DNA of 11,854 nucleotides from Betaproteobacteria bacterium (GTDB lineage: Bacteria > Pseudomonadota > Gammaproteobacteria > Burkholderiales > Eutrophovitaceae): the NCBI GenBank assembly GCA_009886305.1, contig QXZO01000008.1, positions 1 to 11,854 on the forward strand, given 5' to 3'. Below, piece by piece: positions 5,895 through 11,854 of this stretch. A program made the position numbers and the translations under genes. Below the pieces are notes generated by a model that saw nothing but the letters and a program-made list of their open reading frames with translations, did no database searches and was not told the DNA's origin. Within the stretch, counting starts at the first letter, position 1. The number at the start of each line of letters is the position of its first letter.

Positions 5895-6773
5895 ATGTCT
5901 TACAAATTCACTACTTCACGCAATTATTGCGGCTTATTCATAGCCGCACTCATAACCTTCAGCACGTTTATTACAAATAGCTTCGGGTCAGATACAAACC
6001 ATATTTCGGATTGTGATTTATGCCCCACTCTCGCAGTCATTCCGACCGGAGCGATCGATATTCGCCTACCACCGGGCGCACTCGGTCGTGGACATAACGT
6101 TGGTTGGTATGTGCGCGTGGTATTTGATAAGCCGTTTGCGATTGGTATTTATGAGGTGACTAATGCGCAATGGTCGGCCTGCATTGAAGACGGTGGTTGT
6201 GACGATCTCGACTATGACACCACTGCCAACAAACAATATCCCGTTACTCAAATCAGTTGGCAACAAGCAAACAAATACACCAAGTGGCTGACCCAAAAAA
6301 CTGGCTATACGTATCGCCTACCATCAAATACTGAATGGGAATACGCGGCTAGAGGTGATCTAGGCATGAATCGATACTTCAACCTGGAGCCAGCCGACGT
6401 GTGCACCCATGGTAATGTCTACGATCAAACCGCGGAGGCTGAATTGGTTTATGGGCTAGACATGCTCCCATGTGAGGACCAAAAAACGATGTTGGCGACG
6501 GTCGGAACCTACAAGCCAAACCAATTTGGTATATTCGATACAATTGGTAACGTATTTGAGTGGACTGAGGACTGTCCAAATCCAGGAGGTCAAGGTCGTG
6601 GCGGATTTCCAGCTACGGGTAAGCCCTGGCTTGATGGAGACTGTTCGCTGCGCGGCTACCGAGGCAGCTCTTGGCTCTCCAATGAACCCTATTATCTAAC
6701 CGAATCAACTCGCTTTAAAGACCTAACCTCAAATGAAGAAGATCTTGGATTTAGAGTTGTGCGAGAACTGTGA
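5895..6773 (+). CDS. Exported SUMF1/FGE-fold protein without FGE catalytic cysteines, copy A
   Basis: A 292-aa protein: signal peptide or N-terminal anchor (hydrophobic core about 11-29) and one FGE-sulfatase (SUMF1) domain. Landmarks in order: 'FAIGIYEVTNAQW' (81-93), 'PVTQISWQQA' (116-125), 'YRLPSNTEWEYAAR' (140-153), 'FGIFDTIGNVFEW' (211-223), 'LRGYRGSSW' (252-260) and 'LGFRVVRE' (284-291). In true formylglycine-generating enzymes two cysteines follow the RGGS element; here the aligned residues are Ser262 and Tyr267, so it should not make formylglycine by that chemistry. Eight other cysteines (40, 43, 96, 102, 170, 193, 227, 250) are conserved in copy B and suit disulfides in the periplasm. 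No clear ribosome binding site precedes the ATG. A ligand-binding, carbohydrate-related or other oxidase-like role is possible; none can be chosen. Confidence 0.8.
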   Translation: MSYKFTTSRNYCGLFIAALITFSTFITNSFGSDTNHISDCDLCPTLAVIPTGAIDIRLPPGALGRGHNVGWYVRVVFDKPFAIGIYEVTNAQWSACIEDGGCDDLDYDTTANKQYPVTQISWQQANKYTKWLTQKTGYTYRLPSNTEWEYAARGDLGMNRYFNLEPADVCTHGNVYDQTAEAELVYGLDMLPCEDQKTMLATVGTYKPNQFGIFDTIGNVFEWTEDCPNPGGQGRGGFPATGKPWLDGDCSLRGYRGSSWLSNEPYYLTESTRFKDLTSNEEDLGFRVVREL

Positions 6774-6800
6774 AAATAGCTCAAGAAGAGGGTATCGGTT

Positions 6801-7661
6801 ATGGTGAAGCGAGGCGCCCTACTCTATGCCTTATCTGCAATTGTCGGAAGCTTGATATCAAACGCCAACGCAGCGCCGGATAAGCTCATAAAAGATTGTA
6901 GTGAATGTCCCACACTCGTAACCATTCCTTCTGGAGCAATTGATTACAGGGTGCCCCCTGGAATCATTGGTCGTGCACATAATGCTGGGTGGTACACCCG
7001 TATAAGCTTTACTAGAGAGTTTGCAATTGGTACTTTCGAGGTAACCAATGGACAGTGGCATGCGTGCATTGAAGGTGGGGGGTGCGATCAACTCGACTAT
7101 GACACCACCGTCAATCAGCATCACCCTGTAACCAAAGTTAATTGGCATCAAGCAAAAAGATATGCCCAATGGTTATCAAAGAAAACTAATTATAATTATC
7201 GATTACCCTCCAATACAGAGTGGGAATACTCGGCAAGAGCAGGACGAGGTATGAATCGCTATTTTAATATTGCACCTAAAAATGTCTGCGAGCATGGTAA
7301 CGTCTACGACCAAACTGCAGAAACTACCCTAGCTTACAACCTCGACATGCTCCCTTGTGACGATGGACAAGCGGGCTTGGCTGCGGTTGGACACTTTAAA
7401 CCGAACGCATTTGGTCTATATGACACAATTGGCAATGCATTTGAGTGGATTGAAGATTGCGCGAGTCCAGGCAACTTTGACGCCAGCGGCCTGCCCGTCA
7501 ATGGCGCGGCTTGGTTTGAGGGAGATTGCACACTCCGTGGATATCGTGGCAGTTCTTGGCTCACTAATGAGCCAACTTATCTGGTTGAGTCAGATCGGTT
7601 TAGGGACTTAACCTCTGGTGAGGAAGACCTTGGATTCAGAGTTGTTCGCGACATACCATAA
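6801..7661 (+). CDS. Exported SUMF1/FGE-fold protein without FGE catalytic cysteines, copy B
   Basis: A 286-aa tandem paralogue of the preceding gene, 27 nt downstream and surely co-transcribed. Signal peptide at residues 1-24 (cleavage NANA/A), cleaner than in copy A. From Cys33 to the end it aligns to copy A without gaps, and well over half the positions look identical. Landmarks are 'FAIGTFEVTNGQW' (74-86), 'YRLPSNTEWEYSAR' (133-146), 'FGLYDTIGNAFEW' (204-216) and 'LRGYRGSSWL' (245-254). The eight cysteines (33, 36, 89, 95, 163, 186, 220, 243) all match copy A, and the FGE catalytic cysteine positions are again Ser/Tyr-type residues. GAGGG at 6788-6792 lies 8 nt before the ATG. The strong conservation after duplication suggests both copies work, perhaps as a heterodimer or on different partners. 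No sulfatase gene is visible nearby. Confidence 0.82.
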   Translation: MVKRGALLYALSAIVGSLISNANAAPDKLIKDCSECPTLVTIPSGAIDYRVPPGIIGRAHNAGWYTRISFTREFAIGTFEVTNGQWHACIEGGGCDQLDYDTTVNQHHPVTKVNWHQAKRYAQWLSKKTNYNYRLPSNTEWEYSARAGRGMNRYFNIAPKNVCEHGNVYDQTAETTLAYNLDMLPCDDGQAGLAAVGHFKPNAFGLYDTIGNAFEWIEDCASPGNFDASGLPVNGAAWFEGDCTLRGYRGSSWLTNEPTYLVESDRFRDLTSGEEDLGFRVVRDIP

Positions 7662-7688
7662 AAGAGCCAAATACCTCAAATATCCAAA

Positions 7689-9362
7689 TTAAGCACCTAT
7701 TGCAGCACGCGCCTCAATCACGTCATCACGCATATTTTTTGTCAGCATTTCTCCAGACTTTTTACCCGCCATTAACGCTCTAGCCGCTTCATACTTGGGA
7801 TCATTCCAAAACATTAAACACCCATTACAACCGCGTCCACAACAACCCTCCAAGCCCCGACTGGTTGTCTTCGCCCGCTTCTCAAGCGTCTCGACACTGA
7901 TGGTACTTTTAAGTCGCTCAACTGCGTCACCATATCGCTCCGGCGAAGAGCGACCTAATTCGATCTTCTGCGTCAATTGATCAAGACGAATACGCTCCCA
8001 TTCTTCCTCTGTTAACAATGATTCCTTACGCACCACTGTGAATTCTGGGAATTTTTTAAACATAGCCTCAGGGCTCTCTCGATCGAAAGCTGTGAACGGT
8101 ATCCGTATCCTACACTTCGGCCCACCATGTATCGCCTCCTGAGGCTCATCCTTACCCTCAACATCAAACTCATACAACCGCAGCAAAACAGGAGCATCCT
8201 TCGGGTTCGGCGGGATGAACTCAAGCCCATCCCCCGAACGCAATTTATTTTTGACTTCCACAACCAACGCATCCTGATTGACTTCTCGGACGATACCACC
8301 AAACTCCCAAGCTGCAATGCTATTGGTGTTTTCATAATTATGGCCATAGTTGGTAACACGACCCTCATGAAAAGCCAACGTGTAGCCTCTATTCCCTGTC
8401 ATCTCAAGCTCGCGCATGTATGGACGATGATCCCAACTATCAGGATCCTCATAGTAAGCATCAATAGCGCGGCGATATGCTCGCGCAGTTGTCGCTAAGT
8501 AATAAGGACTCTTTCCTCTTCCCTCCACTTTGAGACTATCCACTCCGATTCTCAAGTAATCGTTTAGCTTCGGCATAAGACATAAATCTTTTGAATTTAA
8601 GATATAGGAGCCGCGATCATCTTCTTCGATGGGCATCAGATCTCCTGGACGGTGCCCCTCTTCAAGAACAAACTCAAAGAGTTTCATATTCTCCTCAGAG
8701 AGCTCTAACTCCTTAATTGTCCCATCGTTTAAGCGCAGGTGTACCTTGTATTGCCAACGACAACTGTTCGCACAATTCCCTTGATTCGCTCCCCGCTCCG
8801 CCATAAAATTCGATAGCAAACAGCGACCAGAATAGGTCATGCACATGGCGCCATGAACAAAAGTTTCGAGACGAATATCAGTGCACTTCTCTCGAATTTC
8901 CTCTAGTTCGGCAAATGTGACTTCCCTTGCGAGTACGATAAGCTCCGCCCCTTGGTCTTTCCAAAACTTAACCGTCATCCATGAACAAACGTTCGCCTGA
9001 GTAGAAATGTGAATATTAAATTCGGGAGCGTGCTCCCGTAAGTAATGGAATACCCCAGGGTCAGATACGATAACTCCGTCTGGCCGCACATCTTTCAACG
9101 TCTCGATATAGGCGTCAAGTTTGGGAATATCTTTGTTGTGAGTGAAAATGTTGAGAGTCAGATAAACCCGCACATTACGTTCGTGCGCAAAACTGATTCC
9201 CTCTTTGATGTCCTCTAAACTAAATTGAGATTTGGTACGCATAGACATATCTGGCGTGCCTAAATAAATAGCGTCAGCCCCGTAAAGAACTCCCACCTTT
9301 AGCCGCTCTAAGGAACCAGCAGGCATCAGTAATTCTGAACGACGTACTGGTACATTTTCCAT
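7689..9362 (-). CDS. trhP: TrhP (YegQ)-like U32-family tRNA hydroxylation protein with extra C-terminal domain
   Basis: A cytoplasmic protein of 557 aa. E. coli TrhP takes part in prephenate-dependent 5-hydroxyuridine formation at tRNA position 34. Residues 8-45 (SELLMPAGSLERLKVGVLYGADAIY in part) and the U32 signature around 167-185 (HGAMC, SGRCLLS) match the family. Four cysteines at 174, 181, 197 and 201 (C-x6-C...GNCANSC) are the expected iron-sulfur or metal ligands. 'YILNSKDL' and 'LKVEGRGKSPYY' also match YegQ. E. coli TrhP is about 453 aa; the extra hundred or so residues end with C-C-x3-C-x2-C (507-515), a second possible metal site. The start is set at ATG 9362 because GGAG lies 6 nt before it; a GTG at 9374 has no ribosome binding site. 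It lies 32 nt after a small secreted-protein gene. Confidence 0.82.
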   Translation of the reverse strand: MENVPVRRSELLMPAGSLERLKVGVLYGADAIYLGTPDMSMRTKSQFSLEDIKEGISFAHERNVRVYLTLNIFTHNKDIPKLDAYIETLKDVRPDGVIVSDPGVFHYLREHAPEFNIHISTQANVCSWMTVKFWKDQGAELIVLAREVTFAELEEIREKCTDIRLETFVHGAMCMTYSGRCLLSNFMAERGANQGNCANSCRWQYKVHLRLNDGTIKELELSEENMKLFEFVLEEGHRPGDLMPIEEDDRGSYILNSKDLCLMPKLNDYLRIGVDSLKVEGRGKSPYYLATTARAYRRAIDAYYEDPDSWDHRPYMRELEMTGNRGYTLAFHEGRVTNYGHNYENTNSIAAWEFGGIVREVNQDALVVEVKNKLRSGDGLEFIPPNPKDAPVLLRLYEFDVEGKDEPQEAIHGGPKCRIRIPFTAFDRESPEAMFKKFPEFTVVRKESLLTEEEWERIRLDQLTQKIELGRSSPERYGDAVERLKSTISVETLEKRAKTTSRGLEGCCGRGCNGCLMFWNDPKYEAARALMAGKKSGEMLTKNMRDDVIEARAAIGA

Positions 9363-9394
9363 ATTCAGCTCCACAACTTAGGGTTTAGATAATA

Positions 9395-9634
9395 TTATTT
9401 TAAATTTGAGTCGCCAACGATACAGGCTTTTTCTTTAAATTTACGCTTGCCGTACATAGTTTCCTTCACGCAAGCGCACGGCATTGATGCATCAGCTTCT
9501 AAATCTACCGCACACGAGGTCTTATCATCTTTAACGTAACAGTCGCATATCACTTGCTCATCCGCCTGAGTTATCGACGAGATAAACGACATTGTTAGTA
9601 TCAACAATACAGTCCGCATCATTTTTACAACCAT
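9395..9634 (-). CDS. Small secreted six-cysteine protein upstream of trhP
   Basis: A 79-aa protein not assigned to a family. GGAGG lies a few nt before the ATG at 9634, which supports the start. Residues 1-24 form a signal peptide (cleavage near TQA/D), leaving a mature peptide of about 55 aa with six cysteines (30, 32, 41, 53, 55, 71) in the pattern C-x-C-x8-C-x11-C-x-C-x15-C. The repeated C-x-C pairs and the even number suggest three disulfides or a metal site in the periplasm; the C-terminal part is Lys-rich. It is probably transcribed with trhP (32-nt gap), but their locations differ, so a shared function is not implied. The good ribosome binding site, signal peptide and cysteine pattern argue for a real gene. 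Confidence 0.68.
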   Translation of the reverse strand: MVVKMMRTVLLILTMSFISSITQADEQVICDCYVKDDKTSCAVDLEADASMPCACVKETMYGKRKFKEKACIVGDSNLK

Positions 9635-9939
9635 ATCCAGCCTCCATAAATGTAAGCAAATTGCAGCTACTGAGCACAGAAAAATCGTGACACTCCATTA
9701 AGGTCACTATCGTAACAAAATTAGGACTTTATTAGAACGGATACGTAGGCAAAATTGTATAAAACAAACCAGACTTGATGTTTCACATTATCCTGTAAAT
9801 TGTTTCAATTTCCAAAGAACCTCAATGAATAATCATAAGAATACTCACCTGACCAACAAGTACCCTTAAAATAAACTAGAATTTAGCTACAAATGAATAC
9901 CGTAATTGTGTATTTAAAATAATAAATTAGGGAGGACGT
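9635..9939. promoter_or_regulatory. Divergent intergenic region, promoters not resolved
   Basis: This 305-nt AT-rich stretch separates the small secreted-protein/trhP unit (leftward) from the cupin gene (rightward). I see no gene in it. Possible operator-like elements are AAATTG-TTT-CAATTT (9797-9811, perfect 6-bp arms) and GTGAC-N11-GTCAC (9687-9707). Both are short enough to be chance. GGGAGG at 9930-9935 is the ribosome binding site of the cupin gene. No convincing -35/-10 pair was found on either strand. Confidence 0.3.
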
Positions 9940-10437
9940 ATGAGGTTGTTAAAAGCACTGGCATTGGTTCCAGCAGCATTAATGTTGATGTTCGGCATGC
10001 AATCCGCGTTAGCTGAAGATCAAAGTCGCAGCAAAGTGATGATGAAGAGCAACATGGTAACTGCAGACCCAGAGACCATGAAATGGCAAAGAAATGGGTT
10101 TACGCCCTGGGGAATGCGCATTATCGTAATCCATGGGGATCCGTCAAAACCTGGGCCATACACGTTTCGCGTAAAAATGCCATCCGGCTACAAACTCCCG
10201 CCGCACAGACATCAAGACCAGAGAACAGTAACAGTTTTAAAAGGGACTTATTGGATAGGAGACGGGGAGCAATACGACGCGCGATCTATGCGCACTATGG
10301 AAGTTGGCTCATTTTATATTACCCCACCAGACACACCACATTACGCATGGGCACGGACGGAAGTAATCCTTCAAGAATCAGGATTTGGGCCGACAGATAT
10401 GCGATGGGTTAACCCCGAAGACGATCCAAATCAATAA
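9940..10437 (+). CDS. Exported single-domain cupin protein
   Basis: A 165-aa periplasmic or secreted protein. Signal peptide at residues 1-25 (cleavage ALA/E), preceded by a good GGGAGG box. Residues about 70-150 form one cupin barrel. Motif 1 is 'GYKLPPHRHQDQRTVTVLKG' in outline, with His89 and His91; motif 2 is 'GSFYITPPDTPHYAWA' with His134. In related cupins a Glu follows the HxH by four residues and completes the metal site; here that position is Arg95, so metal binding may rest on three histidines or a different ligand. The 'GTYWIGDGEQYD' segment is typical of cupins with a 'G-x-G-D' loop. It stands alone between its upstream region and a hairpin terminator, so no pathway is indicated by context. 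The enzyme activity, if any, is unknown. Confidence 0.8.
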   Translation: MRLLKALALVPAALMLMFGMQSALAEDQSRSKVMMKSNMVTADPETMKWQRNGFTPWGMRIIVIHGDPSKPGPYTFRVKMPSGYKLPPHRHQDQRTVTVLKGTYWIGDGEQYDARSMRTMEVGSFYITPPDTPHYAWARTEVILQESGFGPTDMRWVNPEDDPNQ

Positions 10438-10454
10438 CAGCACAAACATCTCAT

Positions 10455-10477
10455 AGACCGGTTATAAACCGGTCTTT
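10455..10477. terminator. Hairpin terminator after the cupin gene
   Basis: AGACCGGTT (10455-10463) pairs perfectly with AACCGGTCT (10467-10475) across a 3-nt loop, followed by TTTCT. It lies 18 nt after the cupin stop and 7 nt beyond the stop of the convergent gene at 10484, so it may serve both strands. Confidence 0.75.
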
Positions 10478-10483
10478 CTACAG

Positions 10484-10888
10484 TTAACGGTTTTGACTAC
10501 ACACAAGGTCAAAGGTTGTGCGTGAATGGCCTTGTGTATTTATAGTCAACCAAAGACGCTTGCCCATGTAACCGGAGCTCCAGACCACCTCGTCTTGCTC
10601 ATTCACCATATCGATTTTCGTAACGCGGTTAAGTTCTCGCGTGCAATCCAGTTCAAGACGCGCTTTCGTTACCTTGAAAACAACCGAATTGTCGCCTTCA
10701 AGCTTGTCCGTAAGAACGTTGGTGTAAATGCCTTTTTTTGTGACGATGGTATTTTCGCCTTCTAATGAAATAGAGTCTGTATCCACATAATATTTAGCCT
10801 CCGTATCTGCGCCAACATCAATCCACGTTTCCGCTAAGACAAAAGTCGGAAGACAGAAAGCAACAAGCATTATGGCTCTCAAAAACAT
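10484..10888 (-). CDS. Surface-adhesin protein E-like small exported protein
   Basis: A 134-aa protein with a Sec signal peptide (residues 1-19, VLA/E). The pattern 'WIDVG...KYYVDTDSI', then Lys/Tyr-rich strands, 'LELDCTRELNR' and a final 'VWLTI..FDLVC' type strand matches the surface-adhesin-E (Adhesin_E) family: small beta-rich periplasmic or surface proteins named after Haemophilus protein E. Cys82 and Cys130 would form the single disulfide seen in such proteins. GAGGAG lies upstream of the ATG at a suitable distance. Most environmental members are uncharacterised, so the adhesin name should not be taken as function. It lies 49 nt downstream of the FMN reductase gene on the same strand, possibly in the same transcript. 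Confidence 0.72.
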   Translation of the reverse strand: MFLRAIMLVAFCLPTFVLAETWIDVGADTEAKYYVDTDSISLEGENTIVTKKGIYTNVLTDKLEGDNSVVFKVTKARLELDCTRELNRVTKIDMVNEQDEVVWSSGYMGKRLWLTINTQGHSRTTFDLVCSQNR

Positions 10889-10937
10889 GCGTTTAGCTCC
10901 TCATTATTATTGATATTCGATACTTACAAAATCTATC

Positions 10938-11519
10938 TTAGTCAGATTTCCTCAAGGCGTGCAATAACGCCGCACTCATGTCATCTAACGCATTCATATT
11001 TTCGACCGGTAAAGCTCCGCCGTTTGTAAATGACTTTCCAGCATGGATCAGGGAAAAAGGTCTCGGAAGAACAGTAACTCCTAGATAATGCAACTGAGAC
11101 GTTAAGGACGTCAAAGATCGTACACCCCCGCTTCCCCCAACGGTGGCTGACATAAGCCCAGCTACTTTACCGCTGAAAGCAGATAAAATGGGATCTTCAG
11201 GTCCCGTTCTTCTCGTTAACCAATCGAAACAATTTTTAAGCAACCCTGGAAAAAAACCATTGTATTCGGGTGTTGCGATCATCAACCCATCAGCTTCTTC
11301 AAACTGCTTTTTCAAATTCCTGACTTCATCAGGGAGACCACTTTGCCCTTCTAAATCCGCATCATAGAATGGCAAATTAATGGTACCTAGATCTAATTGT
11401 GTGGTGCGTGCACCTTTCAGTTCAGCACGCTCAAGAGCTACCATTAAAAGTTTCGTATTGTAGGATTCTTTCCTAGTACTCCCACTTAAACCTAAGATAT
11501 TTATGCCTGACTCAGTCAT
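10938..11519 (-). CDS. NADPH-dependent FMN reductase / NAD(P)H oxidoreductase
   Basis: A cytoplasmic flavodoxin-fold protein of 193 aa. 'LGLSGSTRKESYN' (9-21) is the FMN phosphate-binding loop, 'TPEYNGFFPGLLKNCFDW' (83-100) is the second family hallmark that contacts the isoalloxazine ring and dimer partner, and 'KVAGLMSATVGGSGGVRS' (118-135) is the usual third strand and loop. Members reduce FMN, quinones, azo dyes or chromate with NADPH; the specific substrate cannot be told. The ATG at 11519 gives the normal short N-terminus and has AAAGG about 10 nt upstream. An in-frame GTG at 11549 directly abuts the upstream stop and would add ten residues; it has no good ribosome binding site. The gene follows the mnmC-like gene closely and is probably co-transcribed with it. 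Confidence 0.85.
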   Translation of the reverse strand: MTESGINILGLSGSTRKESYNTKLLMVALERAELKGARTTQLDLGTINLPFYDADLEGQSGLPDEVRNLKKQFEEADGLMIATPEYNGFFPGLLKNCFDWLTRRTGPEDPILSAFSGKVAGLMSATVGGSGGVRSLTSLTSQLHYLGVTVLPRPFSLIHAGKSFTNGGALPVENMNALDDMSAALLHALRKSD

Positions 11520-11549
11520 TGTCTCGTTGCCTTTCCCTACCGTTATCAC

Positions 11550-11854
11550 CTAATTAAACCTCAATGGGTTCATGCGTTTTTTTAAACTTCGCTCTATCGG
11601 ACAGGATAACCCAAGCAGCTCAGACACGATTATCTCGGCGCCCAGTGGAGCCCAGGTGAACCCTCTGGATCCAAAACCCGTCAGTGCATATACATTCTGT
11701 CCTAGCAGACCTAGGTGCGGCATACGGTCAAGAGTTGCATATCTTACTCCGGCCCAAGACTCTAAGACACGATCCCCTGCGCCCAACTCACTCTCAACTC
11801 GAACGTGACTTATGCGCCCTACATTTAATGAGTCGTCCTTACTCCTTAGATTAA
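11550..11854 (-). CDS. mnmC: MnmC-like FAD-dependent oxidoreductase domain, C-terminal fragment (cut by window edge)
   Basis: About 101 residues open to the right edge, with stop TAG at 11550-11552. 'ESWAGVRYATLDRMPHLGLL', then 'NVYALTGFGSRGFTWAPLGAE' in outline, and a final 'IERSLKKRMNPLRF' match the end of the FAD-dependent oxidoreductase domain of MnmC, which removes the carboxymethyl group of cmnm5(s2)U34 in tRNA before methylation by the other domain. The GSRG-x-TWAPL element is the conserved FAD/substrate segment. Because the N-terminal part is outside the window, a stand-alone DAAO-type MnmC1 protein or a related glycine-oxidase-like enzyme is possible. With trhP 2 kb away, the window holds two wobble-uridine modification genes, in separate units. 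Confidence 0.78.
   Translation of the reverse strand, partial: NLRSKDDSLNVGRISHVRVESELGAGDRVLESWAGVRYATLDRMPHLGLLGQNVYALTGFGSRGFTWAPLGAEIIVSELLGLSCPIERSLKKRMNPLRFN

Noticed and set aside
5895..7661. A sulfatase-activating (formylglycine-generating) function for the SUMF1-like pair
   Set aside because: Both catalytic cysteine positions are replaced and no sulfatase is encoded in the window.
8012..8498. Long alternative frames on both strands inside the trhP gene
   Set aside because: They overlap a gene with clear family matches over its whole length, have no ribosome binding site and show low-complexity composition typical of shadow frames.
9363..9374. GTG start for the TrhP-like protein, adding four residues
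   Set aside because: The GGAG box lies inside this extension and is correctly spaced for the ATG at 9362.
9687..9707. GTGAC-N11-GTCAC as a regulator binding site
   Set aside because: Five-base arms with an 11-nt spacer are expected by chance in a stretch of this length; mentioned only in the region entry.
11520..11549. GTG start for the FMN reductase directly abutting the mnmC-like stop
   Set aside because: It would add ten residues not typical of the family and lacks a ribosome binding site; the ATG at 11519 fits better.

Overview
The window reads as chromosomal DNA of a proteobacterium, most likely an aquatic (probably marine) gammaproteobacterium. This rests on the gene content: a TrhP/YegQ-type tRNA hydroxylation protein, the C-terminal domain of an MnmC-like tRNA-modifying enzyme, a TorF-type porin, a surface-adhesin-E-like protein and an intimin-type inverse autotransporter barrel. 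The species cannot be fixed from the sequence. I see no rRNA, tRNA, transposase, integrase, CRISPR array or phage structural module.

Layout. (1) 1-83, minus: N-terminus of a TetR-type repressor, cut by the window edge. A 336-nt divergent control region with duplicated 12-mers separates it from a plus-strand pair (420-2247): a lipoprotein with an intimin-like beta-barrel but no passenger domain, followed after 1 nt by an exported six-cysteine protein. A strong hairpin at 2258-2287 ends this pair. (2) 2301-3385, minus: two related small exported proteins with four matched cysteines and a shared GGTG motif. (3) 3713-4448, plus: a TorF-family porin behind a textbook sigma-54 promoter and repeated TTGGTGCA boxes, closed by a strong terminator. 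(4) 4660-5103, plus: a cis-CaaD-like tautomerase that keeps all six residues important in that enzyme. (5) 5216-5635, minus: a GFA/CENP-V-type zinc protein. (6) 5895-7661, plus: two tandem, gap-free paralogous exported SUMF1/FGE-fold proteins that lack the FGE catalytic cysteine pair but share eight cysteines. (7) 7689-9634, minus: a small secreted six-cysteine protein followed by trhP, which carries an extra cysteine-rich C-terminal domain. (8) 9940-10437, plus: an exported cupin. (9) 10484-11854, minus: mnmC-like gene (partial), NADPH-dependent FMN reductase and a surface-adhesin-E-like protein, probably one transcription unit.

How the genes fit together. The cytoplasmic genes are mostly housekeeping or small-molecule enzymes (TrhP, MnmC-like, FMN reductase, tautomerase, GFA protein). 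Ten of the sixteen genes encode proteins with a signal peptide or lipobox, so the region is rich in envelope functions. The most interesting parts are the passenger-less barrel coupled to its exported partner, the sigma-54-controlled porin, and the duplicated SUMF1-like proteins. No single known pathway connects the whole window.
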